Assembly: GCA_015680685.1 (NCBI GenBank)
Contig: MNCI01025182.1
Coordinates: 84,434-106,176 of the forward strand
DNA from: Gnetum montanum
Lineage: Eukaryota; Streptophyta; Gnetopsida; Gnetales; Gnetaceae
Direction of reading: 5' to 3'
Length of the DNA stretch: 21,743 nucleotides
The notes under the pieces are model-generated. The model was not told the origin of the DNA, made no database searches, and saw nothing but the letters and a program-made list of their open reading frames with translations. The position numbers were made by a program, and so were the translations under genes. Positions 8,731 through 18,384 of this stretch are shown here, piece after piece (the stretch's first letter is position 1; each line of letters begins with the position of its first letter).

Positions 8731-9861
8731 ATGGCTCCTGCTGCTTATGTCGATTCCTCCATTTGTAACAGTGAAGGTAGTCTCCCCATGATATCTCTGC
8801 AAGGAGATCGTTCAAGAATCTTGGACGAAATCAAAGCAGCATGCTAGAAATGGGAACTGTTTCAAATCATCGATCATGGCATGGGCGCAGAGCTCATAGC
8901 TCAAATGCATCAAATTTCACGCGCTTTTCTGGCCATGCCTCCAGAATTCTGCCACAGATTCCATGCTCACGGTGGCATCACAGACCTACTCCACAACACC
9001 ATCTGTGAGTTCTACCTCTTTGACACGATGGTAGCACAGAGAGGCGATTACTCAAAGTGGCTGGATCAGCCACCCAAGTGGCAAAACATGCGGCGGAAAT
9101 ACTGTGAAACCATGCACACAATAGCTCTGGATCTGCTGCGATTGGTTTCGTTGGCACTAGGATTGGAATAGAATGATATTATGAAGGCTTGCAAGGAACC
9201 CACACAGAGGATTCTTTTAAATTGTTATGGCCCAAGGCGACAGCTTTGGAAGTAGTACTACTAATACTAATGTGGGTTTGGGTGCACACCGTGATCCGTG
9301 TGCAATTACGATTCTGGTGCAGGATGATGTTAGCAGCCTTGAGACCAGTCGTGATGGCGGCAAAACTTGGGTTTCTGCACCGCCTCTCCCTGGTGCCCTG
9401 GTTGTCAGCCTCGGCATGTATCTGGGGGTAAATCACAAGGTTTCAGCTTCCATTAGTTTCAGGATACGAGCACGAATCCAAATTATTTTTCAGAAAAATT
9501 AGTTGATGGGGATTGTTGGGCCTTTTTTGGCATGCATTTTTTTATGAAGTTAAGAGAAGGAGGAACTTGCCTTATTGATTTTTTTTTGTCTTTTTCTGTG
9601 CCGTTTTGTTGTGTGTGGTGCTGATGATTGCAGGCAATTAGCAATGGGAAATTTGAAGCTGCTTATCATCAGGTGGTGGTGAACACAGAGGAGCAGAATT
9701 TTGATCGTGGGACTGAGGATGTAATTGTGGACCCTCTGGCAGGGGTGTTAAAACAATTACAAGGCCAGCAATGCCTACAGAAAACCCTAATGACGTTTAA
9801 AGAGCATCACGTTGAAAGATTCACTCACTATGCCACTGCAAAAGCTAGCGATGCTGCATAA
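8731..9861 (+). pseudogene. Flavanone 3-hydroxylase-like 2-oxoglutarate/Fe(II) dioxygenase pseudogene
   Basis: The family hydroxylates flavonoids in the cytosol using Fe(II), 2-oxoglutarate and O2. Exon 1 starts at ATG 8731 (good plant context, A at -3 and G at +4). It reads LPMISL, then a stop TAG at 8845 within AAC-x-KWELFQIIDHGM, a ISRAFLAMPPE helix, GDYSKW, and LSLALGLE-like VSLALGLE before a second stop TAG at 9169. After KACKEP and ILLNCY the frame shifts near 9230-9250 into GLGAHRDPCAITILVQDD, then SRDGGKTW, typical of flavanone 3-hydroxylase, and PGALVVSLGMYLG. Exon 2 (from 9634) reads AISNGKFEAAYHQVVVN. The iron ligands survive: His 9287-9289, Asp 9293-9295 and His 9667-9669. The R-x-S motif for 2-oxoglutarate is missing, and about 15-20 residues are lost after HGG (near 8976). 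A related flavonol synthase-type or other DOXC enzyme is an alternative. Confidence 0.85.
9428..9633 (+). other. Surviving intron of the dioxygenase pseudogene
   Basis: The donor is GGG|GTAAAT at 9428 and the acceptor GATTGCAG|GC ending at 9633, giving a 206-bp, T-rich phase-0 intron. Splicing joins MYLG to AISNGKF, exactly where related dioxygenases read continuous protein (G-D-x-L-x-x-x-S/T-N-G), so both sites are correct. Presence of the intron shows that the copy is a genomic duplicate or relic and not a processed retrocopy. Flavanone 3-hydroxylase genes usually have two introns; no second one is visible in exon 1. Confidence 0.85.
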
Positions 9862-10040
9862 TCAAAAATCTTAGCTCCTTTTGTACCTCGATATGGCGTT
9901 TTCCCCCCTTTTTTGTTTTATCTTTGTTTGAGCTTTGAAGATTTAGTTGTAAACAAAAGTACGCTTGGTTACATAACACAAGTCCTGCCTCTGCGATTTC
10001 ATCCTCTTACTAAGGTGGAGGATGGATTATCCTCAGTAAA

Positions 10041-10046
10041 AATAAA
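10041..10046 (+). promoter_or_regulatory. Candidate polyadenylation signal AATAAA
   Basis: AATAAA lies 180 bp after the TAA stop of the dioxygenase pseudogene, inside an A/T-rich 3' region that also holds a T-rich tract at 9900-9930. Plant poly(A) signals are loose, so this is only a positional candidate. Confidence 0.4.
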
Positions 10047-10334
10047 AGCTTTTATTATCATGAATATATTTTTCAATTAGGTGTAAAATATTGCTATGAT
10101 TCATGCTAAATTTTAGTTTAGTCTCAGAATTCCGATTAATGCCTCAATGTAAATTAGTGAATGTACACTTCACAATAAAATTTATGGACGATAACATGGT
10201 TGTCAATTTTCCATCAATCTTGAAAGAATTTTTTAAAAACAATCAAAGTCTCCTTTTGAGACACGGAAACTGCAAAGAAAAGGTATGTCATGGGATAGCG
10301 TTGTGAGATTATTATGTGCTATTGTGCAGTAAAC

Positions 10335-10394
10335 AGTGCCGTTATCAATTGCACACCGAAAAATAGTGCCGTTATCAATTGCACACTGAAAAAA
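10335..10394. repeat. 30-bp tandem duplication
   Basis: AGTGCCGTTATCAATTGCAC followed by AC(C/T)GAAAAA is present at 10335-10364 and again at 10365-10394 with one clear difference (C/T). The near identity indicates a recent slippage or unequal-repair event. Confidence 0.9.
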
Positions 10395-10952
10395 TTAAGT
10401 TCCCACAGATGAACTTCCTACCATGTCTTGTTAAGTCCGTACAGTAGTCCATAGCTTAACAAAAACCGCTGAACCTTTTTTCTGCAAGTGAACATCGCAT
10501 CGCAATGCAATGCACTGCCATGCGTAAAATTAATTATATGACAAGACTACCGCTGTAGTACAAGCTTTGCCCAATTACAAAAGTAATATAAGGTGTATGT
10601 CCTCTACCGTTAACTATTTTAGTGACGTGTTTAATTATTTCAACTTATGATTGACCATCAAGTAAAGTCAGGGAGGCTATGTATGTTAATTTCACCGACT
10701 CACATTGGTTAAACCATGTATCCTGCAATCTATGTTAGTATAAATGACGGAAATATCACAAAAGTGGATGTTTTACAAAATTCGTACCTGAAAGAAAACT
10801 GTAAAACATTGAAAATTTTTTGTGAATGTTCAAATTAAACGTAAAAATTCTAGTGAATAACGCACTGCAAGACAACCGCAACCTTACTAGAAGAAGACTA
10901 AGAATTCTATCCAAGCTTACTTTTCTGCACCTTTTTAACGCAAGATTCATTT

Positions 10953-11100
10953 CATTGTCTTATACAATACTAAAATTTTATAAATTAAAAAACAATTCTA
11001 TATAAATTCTGAATGGAGTTTGGAACCATTGTCTTATACAATACTAAAACTTTATAAATTGAAAAACAATTCTATAAAAATGAATTGTGAATTGACTTTG
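10953..11100. repeat. 74-bp tandem duplication
   Basis: CATTGTCTTATACAATACTA starts at 10953 and at 11027. The following AAAxTTTATAAATTxAAAAACAATTCTATA is shared; the units diverge more in their last 20 bases. It is AT-rich with no coding sense. Confidence 0.9.
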
Positions 11101-11180
11101 ATGGTTCCAAAAATCAACAGATCCAAAAGATTCCATGACCCAAGTTCAACTTTTGTACAAAACGCAACACTGCATCTATG

Positions 11181-11212
11181 TTTGATGCATAAATTTTGGT
11201 TGTACCAACACT
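11181..11212. repeat. Dispersed 32-bp sequence shared with 17531-17562
   Basis: Twenty-one bases including TGATGCATAAATTTTGGTT are identical at 11181-11201 and 17531-17551, and the next eleven differ at three positions (GTACCAACACT against AGACCAATACT). The copies are 6350 bp apart in direct orientation and bracket the second gypsy remnant. They could be element ends (TG start) or a conserved leader next to an LTR. Homology to the right of each copy stops at once. Confidence 0.75.
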
Positions 11213-11394
11213 CAGGAAAAACTAAGGAAACTATTGGTTAGGGTGACTTCTGTATGGGTAAGGAAACCTATAAATAATTTCAGGTAAAGAGGTTCCGTGA
11301 AAATAGTAAACTAAAAAAAGAGAAAATTTAATTGAAATACATTGAAATTTAAAATAGGTGATTGTTTGAAATAATAGAAAACTACAGAATTAAT
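11213..11394. other. AT-rich spacer
   Basis: Nothing recognisable; short A-rich and T-rich words such as TTGAAATACATTGAAATTTAA. It separates the dispersed 32-bp repeat from the GC-richer island. Confidence 0.4.
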
Positions 11395-12190
11395 TTTTTC
11401 CCTCCACAGCCAACACTGCTTGTAGCTGGCCGAAGACGGAGAAAGAAGAAGGTGGATCCTAAGTCGTCGAGAGAGACTGCCTACTAGCCTCGTCTACTGT
11501 TGGCAAACGAAGAGAAAGAAAAACAAAACAAGAAAGTCGCTGAAAAGAACAGGCTGCCTGATGAGGGACTGCCACAGTGAGTCACTTGCTGTATATCATT
11601 GTGCACACCTGCAGCCACTGTCCCACGTGCTATCCCAAAGAAGAAAGGAGAGAGAGAGACTGCTGCCTGCACTGCTGAACACCGCCCTTGCCAATTGTGT
11701 GGCACTGTGGCAATAGCTGCACGTGTTCCAGGAGGCCGCTAGTGTTGTCAGTGAGTCCAAGAGTTGTCACTGATGCCATGCACATCTGAGACAGTTCATG
11801 GCTCTGCCTATCATGCGTTGCCTACGTGCTGCTCCTACTAACGCTTGTAAGCCTACCAAGTGCTGCTATGAAGGAGGGATGCTTCTGTCTACACTACCAT
11901 AAAAGAGGAGGGGCACGTTGTCAGCACTGCCATGAGAGAGGAGGGAAGAACGAGGTCACCGTAGTCTGCTTGTCGCCATTACTGCACCATGTGGAGCAGA
12001 AAGAAGAAAGGCTTGTGATCCTGCTACTGCTACTGAAGTCCTGTGCCTTGTGTGCTACATCGTTTGCTATAATACAGAGGCTAAGAGACACGCCGCATGT
12101 CTACAAGAATGCAGAGCTAAGAGATGTGCCGCATGTCATGCGTCGCCACGCAAGTCACCTACGTGGGAAGGTGGGCTGCTATAGCCCCTG
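11395..12190. other. GC-richer island of unknown origin
   Basis: This block is clearly richer in G+C than the AT-rich sequence on both sides and begins and ends abruptly. It is full of CTGC/GCCAC/CACGTG words (for example CACGTGCT near 11624 and GCACGTGT near 11718) and purine runs of the AGAAAGAAGAAAGG kind. The longest plus frame, 11826-12191 (121 aa), has a Cys/His-rich stretch CFCLHYHKRGGARCQHCHER but no recognisable domain. A short degenerate repeat, CTAAGAGAxxxGCCGCATGTC, recurs at 12081 and 12117. It may be the body of a foreign mobile element or an LTR. I see no clear terminal repeats. Confidence 0.45.
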
Positions 12191-14149
12191 ATGAAAAAAA
12201 ATTGAACCCTCGTTTCTCCGTTGTTCAGTTCGTTTGTCACCGACAACAACTGCTACCACTCACCAATGGTTCGAAACAGCCCCGCCACATCCTATAATCA
12301 TTAGCGTAACCCTCGTGTAACTCCTTCACTACCTAGTAGTTACCGCAACCACACTACCATGACCACCACCGTGTAACGCCCATGCTGCATGCTATAGCAA
12401 TTGCATCTTTTAACTATTTTAATGTGCACTTTAGTTCACCTTCTTAAGCTTGGCATCCACAAGTCAAACTGTCAACCTGTAAGTAGCATGACAACATTTA
12501 GATCAATAATGGTTCATGGTTATACAAAGCAAATTATAATAAGTTTTCCTGGATTCCATCATGTATGAGTACATTTTAAACAAAAATTGGTCACGTATCT
12601 ACCAGACCATAAGCTTTTGGAAGGAACAGTAATTAAATCTGGAAATAAATAAATTTTTGAAAAAGAAAGTGAAAATAAGAGAAGCAATGTAGCAGCTCCG
12701 GTACCCCAATGGTTAATTAGTTTGCCTCTTACATTTTTTTGCAATTGGGGCATGAAGCCATGTAAAAATCCTAATTGTGTCATCTTCATTAAATTAGAAA
12801 AAAAAACTTATTTTAATTTATTTTATTAAAATGAAAAGATATATGGTAATGGACAAGATAAATTCCAACTCGAAACCTAAAGCCAACTAATTATCCTTGC
12901 CCACATGGAACTGTTGAAATAATTTTAAAATTATATAGAGACTGTGAAGTTTGATAATGTGGAATCAAAACTTTTAATCATGGCCCCATGCTTAGCATGG
13001 GCAAGGTTGAAATCAACACTTAGCCCCCAACCATCAATTGCATGCAAGTGCAAGGAACAATGAATCCATTTTAGGATGATGCATCAAATAGAAAATTAAA
13101 AACATCATAAAACACAAACAAATTAAAACTTGAAAGCAAACTATACTAATCTAAACATGATTAAAATAACCATATAATCAAAAGAGAACTAGACATGGGT
13201 TACCCAAACCACATCATCTTATTTAATTAAACTCTAAATATAGTTTTATTATTTTAACTACATAGATTTATATAAAAAATAAATAGATAAATATCATTAA
13301 GATCTTATTCTCAATCTTCTCACAAGGTAAAAGTAAAAAGGCATGTGGACTACTTTGAGCATGAGACTTATACTAAACTTAATGAGAAGGACAAGGTCAT
13401 GTTAAATTGTGGCTAATCACAACTTTTAGATTTTTCCTTTGGATTTTTTTTTTGAGGAAACTTTGCTCATGGTGTACTTCATTCTTAAGGTAGGAATTCC
13501 TACATGAATATGGCTGATTAGTTGCACTACAAATGAACATGATTCTTTCGAAACTTTTCCCATGGTGTAGTTCAACCCTCATATATGTGCCTTTAATTAC
13601 AATTTGATGGCATCATAGCAAATCTCTTGGGTGACTAGGGGTTCTCAAGTGGAGATGAACACACTTGACCTTGTTGTTCACAAGATAACCATGGATCATC
13701 ACACTTAAGGTCTAGGGCTTATGAGAGGAAAAATGGAGTTTTCCAAGGTCACCTAGTGATTATGGCTAGCCATTTTTCAACATCACCTATCCTACACTCA
13801 ATGATCATGATAATTACATGATAAGTTAACGTAAATCTCATGCTCTATAATCCAACATAACCAATAAAACTAAAATCTTGAAATTCACTGGGAAGAATCA
13901 AAACATTGTTGAAATATATCATATAAAGGAGACTTCATGTACTAGTAATAAGAAATATTATGTAAAGCATTACTAACATGATTTTCCAATGGTGCTCTGA
14001 TGACCCAATGCTTAGTAATTCAAAAGACCATAATGATTATTAAAATCATATGAAAAGAAAAATCAAAACAATATGCTAAGAAAGAAAGGATGGAAATGAA
14101 AAGAACATATGTAAATGAAATGCATAGTGAAGGGGAAGAAAACATGCAA
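12191..14149. other. AT-rich non-coding region
   Basis: No gene is supported. A small imperfect hairpin, GCCCCATGCTTAGCATGGGC, sits at about 12984-13003. The part nearest the integrase remnant (about 13600-14149) should include the 3' untranslated region and 3' LTR of that minus-strand element, but I could not find a copy of the LTR-like sequence seen at 17563-18930. Frames at 12559-12789 and 13397-13582 are short and unrecognised. Confidence 0.45.
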
Positions 14150-14740
14150 CTAAGAATCTACCAGGTGTCCACGTGGGGCACCTAAGTAGAAATGCTTCAA
14201 ATAAAATGCATTAAGATTTCTATGTAACCTATGTCCTTGCAAATCAGCAATTTTGTATACATTGGGACCAATCATGTCTACAATTTGGAATGGACTAGAC
14301 CACATAGGAGAAAACTTAGCTTGAATATTTTCTTGATCAAATGTTCTACCTCTTTCCGAGACTAGGTCTCCTATCTTAAATACTTCACCAACATACTTCT
14401 TATCAAGGCATCGTTTGACAATTTCTTGATAATTATGATCCAGACATAATCTTAACTTGTTTTTTTGTTTTCTATCAAGCACCAAATTTGGATGTTTCAT
14501 AAGATGAATAATTTTAGATTTTGCAAGTTCATCTTTCATCCAAGTTTCAATCTTAGTTTTAACAAGTCTAAGTCTTGGTGAGTCATCAAATACAACCTCT
14601 TTAGGAACATGTTCAATGGATATGTTGTCAGGATTTGGCACACCTTCTAATGTTTTAAGGGATAGGGCCTCATTTATACCTTGGTTCTCCCTTAAAGGTG
14701 GTAGTTCATCTGGAAGAAATCCCTTTTAACTATGATAAAG
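14150..14740 (-). pseudogene. Ty3/gypsy integrase C-terminal remnant
   Basis: The C-terminal domain of the integrase, which binds DNA during retroelement insertion. The open frame (14641-14150; readable upstream to about 14725) contains FKIGDLVSERGRTF, then AKFSPMWSSPFQIVDMIGPN and VYKIADLQG followed by NAFYLKHFYL, matching the plant gypsy pattern F-x-V-G-D-L-V-L...K-F-x-P-x-W-x-G-P-F-x-I...Y-x-L-x-D-x-x-G...N-x-x-x-L-K-x-Y-Y. The preceding basic segment KTKIETWMKDELAKSKIIHL fits the helical linker before that domain. The zinc finger and DDE catalytic core are absent. It lies in the same frame as the protease just upstream, separated only by stops TAG at 14743-14741 and TAA at 14728-14726, so a deletion has joined the two. 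Confidence 0.8.
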
Positions 14741-15403
14741 CTAAGTATCTTCATAGATTTCTTCACATTCTCTAGAAGTTTGATAGGGTTGGGTGGAATC
14801 TATGTAAGGAAAAGGATTTATTTTTGTAATTTCACTCACATGGTCATACTCAAACTTAATAACTCCAATGTAAAGGTTAGTGTTTTGGTTTTCTAGAAAT
14901 TTATTCTGTTGATCGAAGGTTGTTACCACTTGCTTATAGAAGGTTTCTCTAGGTATAATGATATATTTAGATTTTCCTTTGGTAGGGATAAATAGTTCCA
15001 AGAAATATGACCTAAAGAAGCCCTCAAACTTGGCTCCAAAAGTCCTAGATAATAGCATACCATAAGTGGGTGACATATCGACTACTAAGATATCTGTGTA
15101 ACATGTAAATGTAGGGTATTGTTTCAATTGTACTTTCACTCCTTTTAATGACCCTACAATAGGTATGTTAGACCCATCAAGTTGTATTACACTTTTCATT
15201 TGTGGTGTCATTTGTGCTCCTAAAGTCTTACATACCTTAAGTGGCATGACACTAAAAGTTTCTCTAGAATCCATCAAACAATTACAAACGTTCTTTTCTA
15301 AAATAATCAGAGTTGTCAGGAAAGGAGGTTTCTCTTTCTTTCTCATCATGGAATTGTTAGAGTTTTGTATTAATAATGCATTAGGACTTTTTATGAAGTG
15401 AAC
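14741..15403 (-). pseudogene. Ty3/gypsy retropepsin remnant (second element)
   Basis: Aspartic protease domain of Gag-Pol. The ATG-initiated frame begins at 15349, but the frame is open back to 15403 (VHFIKSPNALLIQNSNNS), as expected of a polyprotein. Key features are PFLTTLIILEKNVCNCLMDS with the catalytic Asp at 15271-15269, then VMPLKVCKTLGAQM, and further on DILVVDMSPTYGMLLSRTFG, which corresponds to the conserved Y-x-x-L-L-G-R-x-W/F box. The usual D-S-G is D-S-R because the glycine codon is AGA at 15265-15263. The remaining 80 residues are linker toward reverse transcriptase, ending CEEIYEDT. Reverse transcriptase and RNase H are missing downstream. Confidence 0.8.
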
Positions 15404-15788
15404 TTACCTTCTAGGAACTAGGGATTCTTCTTTTGTGATTTTAGGTCTATGAACTATATCTTGAATCACCTCTTTCATTTCATTAAAGTGTAAAAGGTCA
15501 TACGTTGAAATTTTAGCTTTAACCCTTTTCAAATCCTTAACTAGATCATAAGCCTTATGCTCATCTTTGGATTCTTTGAGTTGGAGTTCTTCTAATTATA
15601 GAAGGTGGGTTTGATTGTTGTGGAGCATTTGTTTGGGATGACCCTATTTGAGTATTTGTGTTACTTTGACTAAGAACTATTCTATTTGGAGGAGCATAAG
15701 GATTATTACTAGTTTGTTGTTGTGTGTTGTTCATTATGTTACTAAGTCTACGATAGCGAGAATTATGCGGGTTGGGGTCGCTTACCAT
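15404..15788 (-). pseudogene. Gag-protease linker of the second element
   Basis: The frame at 15788-15561 is Asn/Gln/Ser/Pro-rich (NIMNNTQQQTSNNPYAPPNR), a composition typical of the flexible end of Gag. Below it, through a frame break, the translation reads DEHKAYDLVKDLKRVKAKIS then TYDLLHFNEMKEVIQDIVHR, which matches the K-I-S-x-Y-D-L-L segment that precedes protease in many plant gypsy polyproteins, and runs to KITKEESLVPRR just before a stop at 15406-15404. Confidence 0.6.
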
Positions 15789-16362
15789 AACTTATTCTAA
15801 TAAGGAAACCTCTTCATTTTCTATTTCGTGAGGTACAGAAAGGACCATAATAGGGGTTTTTCCATTTTTTAACCTTGGGTGTTGTCACCATATAATGATA
15901 AAAATTAGGGACAAGTCTTCTTAGAATGTTGCCTAATGTTATGGAGGCAACAATACTTGTCATTGATTAATGTGCTAGGCTTCTTAGATTGTATATGACC
16001 CTTGTTGTTGTTTTACTTTAATTCTACTACTTCATTCAAAAGTTTCTACAGTGAAGTTAATATCTAGATCATCTAATTTTTAATTTGAGTTGTAGGTCCA
16101 ATAGGGTTGGATATCCCATTTGGGGTTAAGATTGATTGGATTAAGGCCTTCGATTAGTTATCATTCCAACCAGTGTTGGGTGGTAGGAATGAAGAAGATG
16201 TGGGACCTTGAAAGTAATTGTTTGTGGGTTGAGTCATTTAAAGGGGAATAGGAGTTTGGAACATAGTATTGGCCATTGGAAAAATTTGGTATAGGTAGAG
16301 GGTTTGGATGCTATTCATGAGGGTAATTTGTTCTAACTCCATGGCTTTAGCCATCACCCCTA
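15789..16362 (-). pseudogene. Decayed Gag tail of the second element
   Basis: Minus-strand translation is interrupted by many stops. Between gag and the linker one expects a zinc knuckle and basic region; I see HLLHSYHPTLVGMITNRRP near 16200-16140 and SITLGNILRRLVPNFYHYMV near 15940-15880, but no intact CCHC box. The assignment rests on position. Confidence 0.35.
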
Positions 16363-16809
16363 TAATTTTGTTATGTTTGGATCAGATTTGATGGCATAGG
16401 CAAAGAATAGATTGATGGTAGAAAGGTAAAAGTTGAGGATACCATCGGGTTGTGGACGCATCTCATTTGACACATAGGCAAGCTAATGAAGCAATCTAAG
16501 GTTGTAATCCTTGACATTTTCCCTAGGTAATTTTTTTAAGTTTGTGAAGTTACTTGATGCAATTGCAGGGCTCGTGAATTTATCAAATTGAATCAAAAAC
16601 TTATTTTTGAAATCCTGCCATGAGTCAATGGAGGCATCGGGGAGCATCAAGAACCATTGGGTTGCTTTAGTTTTGAATGTTTTCACAAACACCCTACATG
16701 CCACATTGTTTTGTACATTATTGTGGATTCCTAGTAAGGTTTTGAACCATTGTATGTGTTGGCAGGCATCACTCGTAGGGGTTGTGGGATCAAAGAATAA
16801 GTTTATGTT
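16363..16809 (-). pseudogene. Ty3/gypsy Gag (retrotransposon Gag domain)
   Basis: Structural capsid-like domain. The frame is open from 16809 and reads NINLFFDPTTPTSDACQHIQ, then WFKTLLGIHNNVQNNVACRV, FVKTFKTKATQWFLMLPDAS, IDSWQDFKNKFLIQFDKF and NLKKLPRENVKDYNLRLLH. This contains the family hallmarks: C-R-x-F...L-K-x-x-A-x-x-W-F-x-x-L-P-x-x-S-I-x-S-W-x-x-F...F-L-x-Q-F. After a TAG at 16485-16483 it continues LAYVSNEMRPQPDGILNFYL, corresponding to the helical end of the domain. The best-preserved domain in the window. It lies upstream of protease on the same strand. Confidence 0.85.
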
Positions 16810-17530
16810 CTAGAGGGATTTTGGGATGTCATGGTAGTTAGTAAAGTTAAAGGGATTACTTACCAAGGGAGCCATAGGTTGATGGGCTACCATCCTAGTT
16901 CGAGTTCTCCTAGGACTAGAAGTTGAGAAACATAAAGCTTGTCATTTCCTTAATGCGAAGAGATGGATGATTGGTTAGTTAGGGGCAAAGACAAGTTCAC
17001 TCATAAAATGAAAAATTATAGAATATAAATGTTAAAACAAAACTATAAAATTAAGTAAAAGGAAAAGAAATATTGCAATAATAATTTTTTTTTGAAAAAA
17101 ACACAAAAATATGCTATTTGAAAAAGTTTTTCTTGAAAGAAAAATAAATGCATGAAATTGCACTATTTATAAAATTTAAAATAAAAATAGTAAAATAAAA
17201 AAAATTTAGAAAAATAAGTTAAAATTAAATGAGTAATAAAAACCACCTTACCAAGGAAAAGACTTAGGTAAGGATTGCCAAAACACAAATTTGAAAATGG
17301 AACTGGAAAATGAGGATTTAAAAAAAGGTTTTCATAACAATAATTTTTAGAAAATAGGAAGCATGAAAAAAGGGTAGAAAATAAAGAGTCTAAGACAAAG
17401 TTTTTTAAAAAAATTCAACAGGTTCCAAGATAGGATCAAAAAAATGATATAGCCACAAGAAAATGGCAAGAAGACCTAATAAATAAAACAAAGGCTAGAA
17501 AAATAGCCCTCCTTCTAGTGCCAAAAAGGT
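16810..17530 (-). other. A-rich leader of the second gypsy element
   Basis: About 700 bp between gag and the LTR-like sequence. It is very A-rich on the plus strand (T-rich in the element's sense), with many AAAATxxAAA words at 17020-17240, and has no coding frame of note. Its position fits the untranslated leader of the minus-strand element. Confidence 0.5.
17506..17523 (-). promoter_or_regulatory. Candidate tRNA primer-binding site
   Basis: On the minus strand this reads TGGCACTAGAAGGAGGGC. Primer-binding sites begin TGG (complement of the tRNA CCA end), and the site lies about 40 bases downstream of the LTR-like end at 17563, in the correct orientation for the gag-protease remnant. I cannot name the tRNA, and the 40-base gap is longer than usual. 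A second TGG, nearer the LTR end at about 17557, is an alternative. Confidence 0.3.
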
Positions 17531-18112
17531 TTTGATGCATAAATTTTGGTTAGACCAATACTTGTTGATGAGCGGGGAGGTATCCCTATGCTCAACCATA
17601 TGAATACGACTGTACACACACGATCCGGTCAAATTCCAAAGACTAAGTGCTTACGTGCCTTTCTATAACAAGGATGGGTTAGTCAATCATTGTCTTCCCA
17701 AAGCTTACTTGTATAGCACGATTGTATGCTTAATTAAACTTGAGGTACATGATTTTTATAGTTTTTAAGTTTTTATGTCCTAGTGCTATAAAGAGAGGAG
17801 AGAGATAACTAGGTAACTAAAATTTGATTTAACTACTTAACTATGCTTTAACTAGTTCTAACACCAGCATCCGTTCTCACTTGCTGTACACATCATAAAC
17901 CAATGCAACACTACTAGGATTACCAAACGCTAATCGTTATTGGGTTACCAAGTGTTACACGCATGCTCAAAGTGATTGTATTGAGTGTGCTTACGTAGGA
18001 GAGTTGTAGGGTGAGAGAGAGAACATTAATTAACTAGGGAAAGCATTAGGTAACAATAATTAACATTAATTAATATATTCTTAATGCTATAAGGTTTATC
18101 ATAAAGTTCATC

Positions 18113-18118
18113 TTTATT
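18113..18118 (-). promoter_or_regulatory. AATAAA in LTR-like copy 1
   Basis: AATAAA on the minus strand, conserved with 20880-20875 in copy 2 in the context CATCTTTATTGxCGTACACAA. It lies about 170 bp after the TATA box, where an LTR poly(A) signal is expected. Confidence 0.5.
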
Positions 18119-18280
18119 GTCGTACACAAGGTGTGCTCAGGTACACAATGCTCAAATAAAGATCTGTTCACTTTATGACTCCTACTACGGGCACTCAGAA
18201 ATAATTCTATCTCTGGAAAAGGAAAAAGGAAAGAGTTTGGGTAAGGGACTAAGACTAACTATGTAAACCAAGTGCACCTA

Positions 18281-18295
18281 CCTCTTATTTATAGG
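18281..18295 (-). promoter_or_regulatory. TATA box of LTR-like copy 1
   Basis: The minus strand reads CCTATAAATAAGAGG, a near-ideal plant TATA box, conserved in copy 2. Diverged GATATTGC-type elements lie immediately upstream (18310-18380). Confidence 0.65.
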
Positions 18296-18384
18296 CAACA
18301 AGGAAAGCCCCGATATTTCGTATGATATTGCTTGGAAGGCTCCAATATCACGTACCCGATATTGCGGATGCAATATTGCGGCTC

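Larger units (their letters stand above)
9862..11180. other. AT-rich spacer downstream of the dioxygenase relic
   Basis: No gene is supported beyond the likely 3' untranslated region to about 10060. Open frames at 10103-10306 and 10756-10950 are short, biased and unrecognised. Base composition and the absence of retroelement motifs suggest this was ordinary gene-flanking DNA. It contains two local tandem duplications listed separately. Confidence 0.45.

Noticed and set aside
9179-9436. Overlapping frames on both strands at the dioxygenase locus
   Set aside because: They are shadows of the dioxygenase exon; only the plus frames containing GLGAHRDP and DGGKTW match a family.
11826-12191. 121-codon frame as a zinc-finger or secreted Cys-rich protein
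   Set aside because: The Cys/His spacing fits no known finger, the frame lacks a domain, and the whole island is rich in the words that give these residues.
12690-12730. tRNA-like GCTCCGGTACCCCAATGGTT
   Set aside because: No cloverleaf, no T-loop TTCGA-type sequence and no matching acceptor stem could be made.
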